In this document: positions 12,321 through 22,801 of the stretch, in pieces
Position numbering within the stretch: position 1 is the stretch's first letter
How the letters are laid out: each line of letters starts with the position of its first letter
DNA from: Boswellia sacra
Lineage: Eukaryota > Streptophyta > Magnoliopsida > Sapindales > Burseraceae
Direction of reading: 5' to 3'
Assembly: GCA_013180625.2 (NCBI GenBank)
Contig: SNVD02013728.1
Span: 186,001-250,000, forward strand
Length of the DNA stretch: 64,000 bases
Made by a program: the position numbers and the translations under genes
Notes under the pieces: model-generated
The model's database searches: none
Seen by the model: the letters and a program-made list of their open reading frames with translations, nothing else
Told to the model about the DNA's origin: nothing

Positions 12321-12890
12321 TGTTAGAATTGTGGCTCTTTAGCCATTGTGTGTGTGTGTGCAAGGATCCCACATGGAGTGAGAGTCTTTGTGTTGGAGAG
12401 ACTTGGACTTATAAATTAAAATCAAGTCTTCTCACTTAGTAGTCTCATTAGAAATTCTCCTCCACCCCCTCTATTTGTAAGGTCTCACATATAAGACCTC
12501 ATAGTTTAAGGGCCTTTCATTAAGGACCTTAAAGTTTGTAATATTTATTTTTCCCCCTTTGTTTTGGGTATTTGTTGTGTTACCCAATTGTTTAGATAAT
12601 TACAGTTTGACCCAACTATTCGGGTAATTGCAGTTTGGTCCAATAGTTGTGGTATTTGTATTGTGGCCCAAAAGTTTGTAATTCTCTTTGAAGATAGTGG
12701 AAGGTTTCTTCAGCAACGCCCGAGGACTTAGGTATTTATACCGAACCTCGTTAAATCTTGGTGTTATTTCTATTTTTGCATTGTGATTGATTAGTTGTCT
12801 CTTTAGTTACTATTATATTCAATTATCTAGCATAGTTTGTGTTGTGCATTTGGGTTGTTCTGTTGGTTATCACTTCTGCTGTGCATAACA
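12321..12890 (+). repeat. Copia 3' LTR (570 bp)
   Basis: Begins TGTTAGAATT and ends GCATAACA. It is preceded by a weak purine-rich segment (CAAGGTAGAGAAT, 12308-12320) in the position of the polypurine tract. It is intact across the point where the 5' copy is split by the LINE, so it gives the pre-insertion sequence. Confidence 0.93.
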
Positions 12891-13190
12891 AGATATGTGG
12901 TTGCATTATGTGTGTATGACTTTATATATATTCTTTCATCATAGTAGACAACTAGAATAAGAGGTGCTCCGTGGCACATTAAGCTTTTTGCTTTGTTTGC
13001 CTTTGTTGATTAGCTTCATCTTTCCTCCCCTAGGTTTAGTTTTTCATAGATATTAGATATGCGATTGCATTATATGTGTGTAATTTCATTTGTAGACATT
13101 TGTTTTGCTATGATGGAAGGAAGCCACTTTCATCGTAGTACGGGACCAAAACAAAAGGTGTTCCATGGCCATTGAGCTTTTTGATTTGTA
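12891..13190 (+). repeat. Satellite-like tandem array, right part (about two units)
   Basis: The array resumes directly after the Copia target duplication with AGATATGTGGTTGCATTATG, exactly the point in the unit where it was interrupted at 4126. The AGCTTTTTG landmark recurs at about 12981 and 13174. The units are shorter and more degenerate than on the left. Confidence 0.72.
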
Positions 13191-13630
13191 TGTGATAAGG
13201 AACTAGGTTGTTCAAATTAAAAGAAAGTGAGGGAGATGTAGAAAGAGGAAAGAAAGAAAATAATAGAAGAAATTTTGAGGGAAATAGAGTGTCATTAAGG
13301 GAGAAAAATAATTTTTTTACTAAAAGATCAAAACAATCAATAACAACCAAGTCTAAAAAAAATAACTAAAGGCTTCTATTTATAGATACTTAAAATATAA
13401 TTCTACTAGAAATAAAATTTCATTATGAAATAGAATAACAATCCTAGTTTAACTAGAAAATACCAAAAATAAATACTATATAATATAAGAAACTATTAAT
13501 TAGAAAAGCAATCCAAATAAGAGATCTTCTAATTTAGGGAGTCAAAATTCCTAATAGTAGTAAATTCCTAAAATCAAAATTACAATCCCTAATTTATTCC
13601 TAATTATAATCTAATGGGTCCTACATCACA
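13191..13630 (-). mobile_element. Solo-LTR candidate
   Basis: Read on the minus strand, this AT-rich segment begins near TGTGATGTAGGACCC and ends near TTCCTTATCACA (TGTGAT/ATCACA ends). It has a TATAAATAG box (rc of about 13378-13386) followed by a leader, as in an LTR. It begins abruptly inside a satellite unit. No clean 5 bp target duplication is visible (TTGTA against TTTGA) and there is no internal domain, so this is a tentative call. Confidence 0.4.
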
Positions 13631-13727
13631 TTTGATAGATAAATTTTATAATATATACTTAAGACATAAAGGCTACTAAATATCCCTATACTGACTAGTA
13701 ATAAAGGAGAAACAAAATGCTCATCAG

Positions 13728-14040
13728 TATATACATTTCCACAGTTAAAAGTAGTAATTATAAGTAAGACTCTGTAACTCTCCAGTTACACCTTCGATCA
13801 AAAGTAGTCGGTGTTTCAATACTTTCGTCATCTTTCCATGAATTCTTAGTATATATATCCTTTCATCGTCTTTCCATTAATTCCTTGTATATATATTTTT
13901 ACAGTGCTCTTCAATTCCCAACAATGAATGACAAAGAAAGAACAACTCAAAATTAAAGTATCGGATAGATTTGATCACCAGAGCAGGTGATGGAGGGATA
14001 GATAACTTTTTACTAGAGAATAAATACTCGTGAGGAAGTA
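13728..14040 (-). pseudogene. Decayed duplicate of the EPF-like peptide gene
   Basis: This stretch is collinear with the intact EPFL gene at 18699-19129, in the same orientation. Matching blocks cover the C-terminal ATTTCCACA segment, GTTACACCTTC and AGTAGTCGGTGT (the exon 2 TPATC region), TCTTTCCAT, CTTCAATTCCC at the intron acceptor, ACAAAGAAAG inside the intron, and TTGATCACC(A/G)GAGCAGGTGATGG at the exon 1 donor. The segment encoding the CNQCLPC core is deleted, and a 38 bp internal duplication (about 13822-13897) breaks the frame. It cannot make an EPF peptide. Conservation in the intron shows that it arose by DNA duplication, not retroposition. Confidence 0.8.
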
Positions 14041-14841
14041 AGAATTTAATTATAAATCAACTAGATATAATAACAACAAATCCAATCGAAAAAAAAGCAA
14101 GAAAATAACCTTAGGAAGTGAAAATACTAAATAATGAAAATCTCAAAATTAATAAAATCCTTATAAATCAAATAAAATTCCTAATCTATCATAACTTGTC
14201 CTACACTAGAATTAATGCATAACACAATATATGAAATATATTCTTCAAGGAAAAAAAGAGGCATGGTAGTGTTTGTTTTTTAATTCTCAAATCCTTAACT
14301 ATAGTGTCAGTTTTACCTGAATTCAAGTGGTGAAACCCCGATTTATTACTAAAAAGTAAATTTGAAAAAATGATGGGACACAAATTTGCATGGCTCGTAA
14401 AAGAAATTAGTTTTATTTGGGTTCATAGTTAGTAATTATATTGGAGATTCTACATAAATATTTAACTCTATATATATTTGTAAATGTTAAGTTTAAGGGA
14501 AAGAACGTTAGGATAAGACCTATTCTTCAAGTGGATTGTTGAATTTGCTATTGACTTGGTCATTGCATATTAGTGATATAAGTACTTCATATAATATATG
14601 GAGTATTCTTCCATCTAGAAGAAAAATATATGGAGTATTCTTCCATCCAAGATTTCTTCCTATATTAGTCTGTAGAATTTATAACACGGTATCAATATTT
14701 GTAACATATTTTATAGTTTGAGTTTCACCTGAATTTCAAGATAAACCATAATTTATTGTCAAAAATAAACTTGGAAAGATGAAAAAGATCAATTAAACAG
14801 TAAATGATGGTACACAAATTTACTTGGCTCAACCACAAATT
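14041..14841. other. Intergenic; one diverged internal duplication
   Basis: AT-rich and without coding potential. The segments near 14300-14400 and 14720-14830 resemble each other (CCTGAATTCAAG, ATTTATT, ACACAAATTT, TGGCTC), suggesting an old duplication. A 35 bp motif (ATATGGAGTATTCTTCCATC) is repeated around 14595-14650. Confidence 0.45.
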
Positions 14842-15091
14842 TGTTGGAGTTTTGGACTATAATTTTTAGTAATATTAGTCTCTATAGTCTAGGATTGGAT
14901 ATCCTGTATAAGTCTTTGTAATTTTTTAATTTTGTTAAGAAGTAAATGAGTATCCTATATAAGTTGTAATTTTTTAATTTTATTAAGAAGAATTAAGAAG
15001 AGTTTAAAGAGTAAAGTATTTTCCTAAGTTGTGGGTTTAAATTAATTTCCTACTAATTAGGAGTAATTATTCGACAACGTGATATCATAGC
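14842..15091 (+). mobile_element. Decayed Copia-type LTR with primer-binding site
   Basis: A TGTTGGAG start (14842) and a TCGACA end (about 15076) enclose an LTR-sized stretch. After it comes TGATATCATAGC (15080-15091), a two-mismatch relic of the TGGTATCAGAGC primer-binding site, and a leader resembling those before Copia gag. The internal region is cut off within about 100 bp, so only the left end of the element survives. Confidence 0.5.
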
Positions 15092-15297
15092 AAAGTTAAA
15101 TTCTAACAAAATCAACCTGCACGTCCACGGATCACACAATTCATGCAGCAGATTTTTTTTAATATGTTCAACCAAAAAAAATTACAAATTAGATTTTGAT
15201 AAAGGTAAAGTCTAATTCTTCGTAAACTTCCTCAAGGAATAATCTTTAACAATTCTCTATTTGTCTTAAATGTATAGCACTCTCAAACTTCAAGATT

Positions 15298-16606
15298 CAG
15301 GTAGCGTTTGTTTTAATCACTTAACACTTTTTAGATCTAAACACTTTTTAGAACTTAATTTACATTACTTAATAGGATGTTTATTTGCTTTTTTATATAC
15401 CACTTAAAAAAAGTGGTAAGAGAATATTTTACCTTAAATATAACTTTTTTACCCATATTAAAATGTAAAATATTTATATTTATATTTATATAATCATTTA
15501 AAAATTAAATATTTAATAAAATTAAATTCAAATTCTTTTTTATTTAAATAATTAATATTATATTTCTTACAACCTTTAAAAAATAATTATTAACTAAAAT
15601 TAAATAAAAATTCTTTTTCATTTAAATAGTTAATATTATATTATATTATATAAACTCATATGATATTATTGTATGACTACTATATCATTAATCTTATTAA
15701 TTTTTAAAATTTATTCCTCCAATTAGATCAAGTTTAAGCCATATCAATTTGTATAAAAAAATTGTGAGAGTAATATTTTATCCATTTCATTTTGAAGACC
15801 ATATTTTGAATCATAGAAGAATAATTCTATTAATGAAAGTGTTTTTCATTTGATAAACTTAAAAAGAAAAAAATATGATCTTTTGACTGACAACGTTAAA
15901 TATTAATTTTTTACTTTAAATTTACACAATTAAATAAAATAAAATATCCTTAGCAATCTAATAAACAACTTTTGAAGTTTCAATAAAACTTTCCCTATAA
16001 TATGTAATAAAATTCTATCAAATATATTATTTATTTTAAAACTCGCTATTTATAATGATATCAAATTTTTTAATAGTTATTATTCAACATATTATTAGCT
16101 AATTAATTTGAAATATTAATAGAAACAAATGAAGTTTATCAATTATAAAAAATATTTATCATATTTTAATATGGTAATTATAAATATAATAATAAATAAT
16201 ATAATAATTTGATGATAAATACTAAAACAATTACAAATATACCAAAATTGTACCTTTTAATAAATTAAAATAATATTCATAAATAAAAATTTGATAAAAT
16301 TTATATTATTTTAATATGTATGGATATTTATGGAATAAAATTTTTAACACCTCATTTAGACAATAATGATTAGAAAATTTGATAAAATTTATATTATTTT
16401 AATGTGTATAGATATTTATGGTATAACATTTTTAATACCTCATTTAGACAATAGTGATTAGAAAAAGTAATAAATTTTCACTTTTTTAATTAAGTGATTT
16501 ATCACTTAAAATAAGTGCTAAATGGAAAAACAAACGAAAATTTTAAGATTTAAATCTAAACACTTTAAGTGTTAAGTGATAAGTGGAAGAAAATAAATAC
16601 CATCTC
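15298..16606. mobile_element. Non-autonomous DNA transposon with imperfect terminal inverted repeats (about 1.3 kb)
   Basis: The left end CAGGTAGCGTTTGTTTT and the reverse complement of the right end (GAGATGGTATTTATTTT) match at 11 of 17 positions. Both are followed by CACTTAACACTT and an AGAT(C/T)TAAA segment, offset by an indel. The interior is extremely AT-rich without an open frame, so there is no transposase. An 88 bp tandem duplication lies inside (16291-16466). I could not find a convincing target-site duplication, so superfamily (hAT or PIF/Harbinger) is open. Confidence 0.55.
16291..16466. repeat. 88 bp tandem duplication
   Basis: Two head-to-tail copies (16291-16378 and 16379-16466) start TTGATAAAATTTATATTATT and end near GATTAGAAAA, with a handful of differences. 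They lie near the right end of the 1.3 kb inverted-repeat element. Confidence 0.9.
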
Positions 16607-16682
16607 AATCTATCCCCTCTCCACAACTGAAATATTTCTCCGGTGCTCAAAACATATAATAGAAACTAAGAATAAAATATGT

Positions 16683-16683
<1 letters not shown>

Positions 16684-16726
<43 letters not shown>
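16684..16726. repeat. TA dinucleotide microsatellite
   Basis: About 21 uninterrupted TA repeats. It lies about 400 bp upstream of the F-box gene and is likely polymorphic. Confidence 0.97.
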
Positions 16727-16731
<5 letters not shown>

Positions 16732-17132
16732 AGTTATCAATTAATGTAACCATTTGGGGTGGGGGAGTTGGGGGTGGGCTGGGGGAACCAAGGTGCAAAA
16801 ATTAGATTTAATGTTCAGTAAAAAATGAGACAAAGGCCTAAGTTTGTACTGTGAATATGGAAAGGAATTCTCTAAGAAAGAAAATACTAATTGTAAATTA
16901 CTTCAATTATATGTAGTATCCAATAAAATACTTTTGGAAAATTTTAAATAATTTAAGTAAATTAAATGAATTTTAATTTTAGTATGGTACGACAATTAGG
17001 AAAGAAATTTAATCACACGGCACCGACACTGGGCCGTTCTTAGAAGTTTTAATTGGCACAACACTGGGCCGTTATTATATTTTGTAGTGCCTGCAAACTT
17101 TTGACACAAATAGTTGTTCAAAGGATAGAATA

Positions 17133-18314
17133 ATGAATGTCGGAAACTGCTCAAATCCCCTTATTCCCGTGGATATCATCTTCCAAATCTCTCTGAGATT
17201 ACCTGCAAAATCCCTTCTGCGTTTAAGATGTGTCTGTAAGATTTGGTGCAACATAATTGATAGTGTTTTGTTTGCTAATATTCACTTCTCAGAAAGACTT
17301 GCTGCGGATGATGCACCTCAAATTTTGGCTCTACCCTCTCAGATTCGGCCCGGAGAGGCCCTGCCTTCAAGCATATATAACAACGATGTAATCAAGAAAA
17401 GTGCTTTTCCAATCCTAGAGCTTTCTGCAGATGAAGATGATGGCCAGTTAAATATTGTCTTTTACGTTGGTTATGGTTTATTATGGTTCAGGAATCGTAA
17501 AGGGGAGAACTTTTTATGCAATCCTCTTAGGGGAGAAGTTTTAGAGCTACCTACAGGGAATGTCGCTGCTGAAAACTACTCGGACTGTTATGGAATGGGA
17601 GTTGATAGTACAACTAATACATACAAGATAGTTCGTGTTGTTCGCGTCCGAGAATCCACAGATCCATTCAGCTATAAGATGAAAACTGAAGTTTACAGTT
17701 TGGGCACAAGTTCATGGCGAGCAATTCCCTCAGTGCCCCCTTGTGGTTTATGTCTCAAGGGAGTATCTGCATCCGGAGATATGCACTGGTTGAGTTCCAA
17801 TCACTGTTCTCCAAGGAATGCACATCAAATCAAGATAATATCTTTCAACTTCAGAAAAGAGGAATTCAAGGAGACTCCCCATCCGGACTTTGGCGTGTAC
17901 AAAAATTTTGGGAAGTTTATGTTGGTTAATCTGAAGGGATCCTTGGCTATCGTCAAATTTTCACGTGATCCATCTGCAGCTGTTGACATCGAGATTTGGG
18001 TGCTAAAAGACTACGACAAGAAAGAATGGGTGAGCGAATGTAGAATGAGTGGACTTCGTATCAATCAAGATATTGCATGTTGGGTTGATGGGTTGTATAT
18101 TTATACTAATTGGGGTCTAAAGTTGTATCTTTTTGACCTGAAAACAAATTGCAGCTGGCAGATGCACCGTCCTGGGACAAAAAGATTTAATGGGATCACC
18201 TTGGATTATAGAGAGAGCGTGCTTTCGCTCAAAAACTTTGGCAATACTTTTAAAGTTGCTGAGGATGAAAGGTGCAACTTCTTGAAGACAGCACGCTTAG
18301 TTAATATCTCGTAG
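17133..18314 (+). CDS. F-box protein with F-box-associated (FBA) domain
   Basis: Single-exon gene of 393 residues with ATG at 17133 and TAG at 18312. The F-box is at about residues 10-55 (LIPVDIIFQISLRLPAKSLL, then RLRCVCKIW), the segment that binds SKP1 in SCF ubiquitin ligases. The rest matches an F-box-associated interaction domain, with GMGVDSTTNTYKIVRV at about 145-160, TEVYSLGTSSWRAI at about 186-199 and MHWLSS at about 217-222. The FBA domain is expected to select the ubiquitylation target, which cannot be predicted. Length and lack of introns fit the large, fast-evolving plant FBA family. It lies next to the EPFL gene tail to tail. No frame damage is seen. Confidence 0.93.
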   Translation: MNVGNCSNPLIPVDIIFQISLRLPAKSLLRLRCVCKIWCNIIDSVLFANIHFSERLAADDAPQILALPSQIRPGEALPSSIYNNDVIKKSAFPILELSADEDDGQLNIVFYVGYGLLWFRNRKGENFLCNPLRGEVLELPTGNVAAENYSDCYGMGVDSTTNTYKIVRVVRVRESTDPFSYKMKTEVYSLGTSSWRAIPSVPPCGLCLKGVSASGDMHWLSSNHCSPRNAHQIKIISFNFRKEEFKETPHPDFGVYKNFGKFMLVNLKGSLAIVKFSRDPSAAVDIEIWVLKDYDKKEWVSECRMSGLRINQDIACWVDGLYIYTNWGLKLYLFDLKTNCSWQMHRPGTKRFNGITLDYRESVLSLKNFGNTFKVAEDERCNFLKTARLVNIS

Positions 18315-18698
18315 GTAGATGAAAGATGTGCACCCTAAGTGTTTGTGTTTTTCATTTCATGCTTTCGCTATTCTCGTACCTAGTGCCTCAGTTTCAGTTT
18401 TATATTAGAAAACTTTGAGAAATATATATAATTGGTTGCGTATTTGGTTTTCCGAAGTAGTGCTTATCAATTTTTCTTTAGTTAATAGAGATTGCCTAGT
18501 CCAATTTTGATACATCCGTGACAACCTTATGTGTTCATTTAAATGTTTGATAACCACATTGATAGACAATATCTACAATAATCTGTTTTAATATTGTGAA
18601 TTGATTCAAGTAGATACATGTACAAAGCTACTCCAGATAGAAAATTTGTTTCGAAGGAAACAAAGGCTGCCACATCCCCACCCTTGTCTTAATCCTAG
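18315..18698. other. Convergent 3' intergenic spacer
   Basis: Separates the F-box gene (+) from the EPFL gene (-) and probably holds both 3' UTRs. No other feature seen. Confidence 0.6.
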
Positions 18699-19129
18699 TT
18701 AAGGAGAAAACATATTGTCATTACACATGCATTTCCACACTTGAGGGTAGTACTCATACTCTTCCAGCTGATTCATTACTCTAACTGAGACTTCAACTGG
18801 CAAGCAGGGCAGGCATTGGTTACACCTTCCATCACAAGTAGCCGGTGTCGACCCTCTCATTGCCTTTCCATTAACCCTCCTTATAAACACTTCTGCGATT
18901 GGCCCTTCAATTCCCTGGAAAGAATTAGAGGCAACATTAATTCTATATCAAACTAGCTAACAAAGAAAGCAAAACTAGAAACAAAATGCAGGATAAACTT
19001 GATCACCGGAGCAGGTGATGGCGGACTGGCTAGTTTTCGCGAGTGAGCCAGGCAAGAACAAATGAGAAATATGGTGAGAAAGAGTGTAATGATGCTTAGC
19101 ACTTTTCTAGGCTTTGCTTTATGTTCCAT
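18699..19129 (-). CDS. EPIDERMAL PATTERNING FACTOR-like secreted cysteine-rich peptide precursor
   Basis: Two exons: 19129-19007 and 18914-18699, with a 92 bp phase-0 GT-AG intron (donor CCG|GTGATC, acceptor TTCCAG|GGA). The predicted precursor has 112 residues. Residues about 11-30 form a hydrophobic signal peptide (VLSIITLFLTIFLICSCLA). The C-terminus is the EPF/EPFL mature region, with GSTPATC, DGRCNQCLPC, PVEV, EYYPQVWKCMC and a terminal FSP. The six cysteines follow the family spacing C-x3-C-x2-C-x2-C...C-x-C. EPF-type peptides are apoplastic ligands of ERECTA-family receptor kinases and TMM, acting in stomatal and growth patterning. The exact subfamily is uncertain: the PVEV and MCNDN residues differ from the common (P/A)V.VP and CKCGNK. 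A decayed duplicate lies about 5 kb away. Confidence 0.88.
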
Positions 19130-19366
19130 ATTTGGTTTAAGGTTCTGTAAATGGCTGTGAGTGTTCTTGTGATTTTAATGAGTTGATTTAGTTTGGTGGG
19201 CAAGTGGGGAGTGGTTGAATTAATCATCTTTTTGTTAAGATTGGAAATGGTCAATATGCTTTTCAGTAAGTAACAGAGAGTGACATCCATATCTTAGTCA
19301 GGAATTTCGTCATACAGGAAGTACGCATATGCCATACTTAAGAACTTGTCCAGCACAGAACATTCA

Positions 19367-19891
19367 GGGCATGTTTGATGCGTTGTATAATATTGTATAG
19401 GATAACGTAAATTTATTTGGATTGGATTGGATTGAATAGTATAAGATAAGATTAGATAAAATATAATACTATACTATATTTGATAGAACATTGTTGTATT
19501 AGATAAAACCCAAAAAAATTGTAATATGAAACATTTAATTTAAATATAAAATAAATTTAAATAATAATTAAAATTATTTCTAATATAAAAATTTAATAAT
19601 TTATGTAAATATTTAATAAATTATTTAATAATTATATAAATATATAAATATTTAATTTATATAATTTTTTGTATTTATTAGTGAAGATTGAGACAAAAAT
19701 AAGCTTATACGGTGTAATACCATGGGTAGGCTTGGTATAAAAACACTCAACTTTTATGCAAACAGTGCCGCTACAGTATCCGCTACAGTGTCGCTACAGT
19801 ACATGCGTTATACTATACAGTTTCACACCAAACGCAGTATAATTTCTTAATACTATACAATACAGTGCTATACAGCGCATCAAATACGCCC
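19367..19891. mobile_element. Tourist-like (PIF/Harbinger) MITE, 525 bp
   Basis: Left end GGGCATGTTTGATGCGTTG and the reverse complement of the right end, GGGCGTATTTGATGCGCTG, form inverted repeats of at least 19 bp (three differences), continuing into TATA and GTAT blocks. Both flanks are TCA (19364-19366 and 19892-19894), a 3 bp TNA target duplication as in PIF/Harbinger elements. The interior has no transposase. It sits about 240 bp upstream of the EPFL start codon. Confidence 0.8.
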
Positions 19892-21900
19892 TCAAGGTAT
19901 ATGTAGTATTTGAAAATTAATGCTTTTGGGATCCTGTTGAACGTTTTGAAATAACGCCAAAAAAAATTGTGATTATTTGATGCAAATAGATAGAAAGGTT
20001 TTCCAAGATGATAAGAACTTAAAAGTTTTTTACCGCCAACCATATGCAATGGAGTGAAAAACAAACAAGCTTTTCTTAATTATATGCATTGATGAAGACA
20101 TAATTATAAACATACATGTGGCTCTAATTGATTTTTACTATTATCCCAAACTGGGAAGGAGAAACATAGCCATATTATCTCTTGACTAGAAAGTCAACTT
20201 TCTTTGATGCTTCATCCTGACAAATCAGAGCCTTATTGGGCTTCTAAAATGGTTTCAATTTCTTTGAAGACACCCTTCATTGAGTGCACAACTTAGCTTT
20301 CTCTGTAACGAATTCGTTTACTTTAGATGCAACAATTGCTTATAAAATTAGTAAGTGGAAGCTATGATATGTCAGTAATCATACTGAAGAAAGGGGACCA
20401 ATTTTAACAATATCTTGATCGTACAAGATTTCGAAGTGAATGATTATAATGTTTCTGAGTAACAAGCTACGTGTAATATATGCATTGATCAGGTATTTTT
20501 CACAATCAAGAATCCTCCCGAAAGTAGATTTGCCGGGTATTTGATCATAGATTTCTTATTCTATCAAAATAATACTAACCAGAGAATTAATTAGGCTATA
20601 TATTCTCTTAGATTATAGAAATATATATGTGTGTATGTTACAATATAGTATAGTATTGAACATTGAACAATTATATATAAGCCATGGCTCAAATTCCAGC
20701 TGAGCATTCATCCGACACCATCTATATACCACCCATCTGGAGTTCGCTTTATCTAGAAATCCGAAGGCACCATTCCTAGATCTACGAATGGCTTTTGACT
20801 TCTATAAATCCGTACGCATAAGTAAGGCAGTCGATTGATGCGGCAACTCTTCTTTTACAAGCAAACTTCTGATTAGATCAGAGTCCCAAGGGGAGATGTA
20901 TACAAAAAATCTTACTTATGTGCCACCAAAAGTACCACAATTCCAGCACCCTGCGAGATATTATAGATATTTTTCTTATATGCCTACGTTTACCATCAAT
21001 AGACCTGGCACCAAAGTAACATAATTATGGGACCATGATCATAATATCAATGTTATGGCGATTAAGGATAGTAAAATGTACCGTAAAGTTGAAGACCCGA
21101 GTGGACTTGCCTCTCTTATGGTCAAGGTGTAATAAAACTTAAGTATCGTATTGTAATGAGATTGGAACGGGTTTACTATTCTTCATCCCCTACCTACCCC
21201 GCACCCGGCCATTATATTTCCAATCGCAGAGCTAGAATGTCTATATTGAGGAACCAAAACTAATATATATGTATATTGAATGATATTTAAAGGCAAAATA
21301 AAAAGTAATAATTATAACGATATTATAAACTTTAAAATTGGAAATCTTACACTGATTTGATAAAAAATAATGTTGTTCTTATCTTTTTAAATTAATATTT
21401 TAACATAAATTAAAGTGAGTTCAATATATTGGAGAGAGCGGTGAATATTTGAGAGATCAAGAGAAAAAGAAAAGAATAGAAAGTGAGTTTCAAACTTTAA
21501 GGTGATTTTGAAGAGTATACATTTTAAAACTCCCTAGTAAAAGTTTTAATGGAACATTTAACATATTAGACCATGTTTAAAATCTTTTTAATTAAATTTT
21601 ACGTAGAATCTCATAAGTCTGTATTTATTATAATAGTCTACTAATGGTATGCACAAAATAAATGAACTCACTTACATCAAGTTAATTACAGAAAAACAAA
21701 TAAATCCTGACCATGTGGACCAAGAGTGATGATAGTAGCGCCACTAAGAGCAAAAGAAGCTTTTGTTTTGTCTAAGCATCAAAACATAATTTTTTCTCTA
21801 ACTGGAAATCAAGTCGAATGACTTTTCTGTAACTCAAACCACAAGCAACCAGCTTCTTTTGGCATATATTAGATGAAAAGCTGAAAGAGACGCAGCTACA
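19892..21900. other. Intergenic region upstream of the beta-xylosidase gene
   Basis: About 2 kb without a convincing gene. The part from 20680 to 21060 is less AT-rich than its surroundings and has short open stretches, but I do not recognise a family. It may be an old transposon relic. Confidence 0.45.
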
Positions 21901-21911
21901 ACCTCCTACTA

Positions 21912-21919
21912 TATATAAA
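21912..21919 (+). promoter_or_regulatory. TATA box of the beta-xylosidase gene
   Basis: TATATAAA lies 71 bp before the start codon, a plausible distance for a gene with a short 5' UTR. Confidence 0.55.
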
Positions 21920-21982
21920 GCCAAATGCTCACACTTAGATAACTCCAACACACAACGTCGAAAAAACCAAATCAAGCAAGCA

Positions 21983-22709
21983 ATGAAAACGCATTTTCTG
22001 TTACCACTTTGCTTCTCACTCCTGATCTTGATTCTAATCCCATATTCTACCTCTCAACAATTTGCATGTGATAAAAGCAAGACTGAAACAAGCCAATTCC
22101 CCTTTTGCAACACCTCTTTATCCTATGAAGATCGAGCCAGTGACTTAGTTTCACGCTTAACTCTCAAAGAAAAGGTGCAACAGTTAGTTAATGCTGCCAC
22201 AGGCATTTCCAGGCTCGGTGTTCCTGCCTATGAGTGGTGGTCCGAGGCACTTCATGGTGTCTCAAACGTCGGTCCAGGAGTGCATTTCAATGCCACAGTC
22301 CCTGGTGCCACTAGCTTCCCAGCTGTGATCTTATCGGCTGCTAGCTTCAATGTGACACTTTGGTTCAAGATGGGGCAGGTCGTGTCGACTGAGGCTCGAG
22401 CCATGTACAATGTTGGTCTAGCCGGGCTGACGTATTGGAGTCCTAATGTTAATGTGTTCCGTGACCCGAGATGGGGGCGGGGCCAAGAAACGCCTGGAGA
22501 GGACCCTTTGGTAGTATCGAAGTATGCTGTGAATTACGTCCGAGGTTTGCAGGAAGTGGATAGTGGAGAGAATTCCACTACTGACAGGCTTAAGGTGTCA
22601 AGCTGTTGCAAGCATTATACTGCTTATGATGTTGATAATTGGAAAGATGTTGATCGATTTCACTTTGATGCAAAGGTACGTATACCTCAATATTATTTGA
22701 TTCACATAC

Positions 22710-22801
<92 letters not shown>

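Larger units (their letters stand above)
4127..12890 (+). mobile_element. Copia (Tork/Tnt1-like) LTR retrotransposon, defective, with a nested LINE
   Basis: The element is bounded by LTRs that begin TGTTAGAATT and end GCATAACA, with TGTTA/TAACA terminal inverted repeats. The 5' LTR covers 4127-4180 plus about 7604-8093 and is split by a LINE. The 3' LTR is 12321-12890. The flanks are ATATA (4122-4126) and AGATA (12891-12895), a target duplication with one mismatch; the surrounding satellite unit shows AGATA to be the original. A primer-binding site for initiator tRNA-Met follows the 5' LTR. The internal gene order gag, protease, integrase, RT, RNase H is Copia-type. Without the LINE the element is about 5.3 kb, the normal size. 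By hand count the LTRs differ at about 25 of some 490 compared positions. Multiple stops and frameshifts make it non-autonomous. Confidence 0.93.

Noticed and set aside
20680..21130. Possible gene fragment upstream of the xylosidase gene
   Set aside because: Only short frames with stops, and no conserved motif on either strand.
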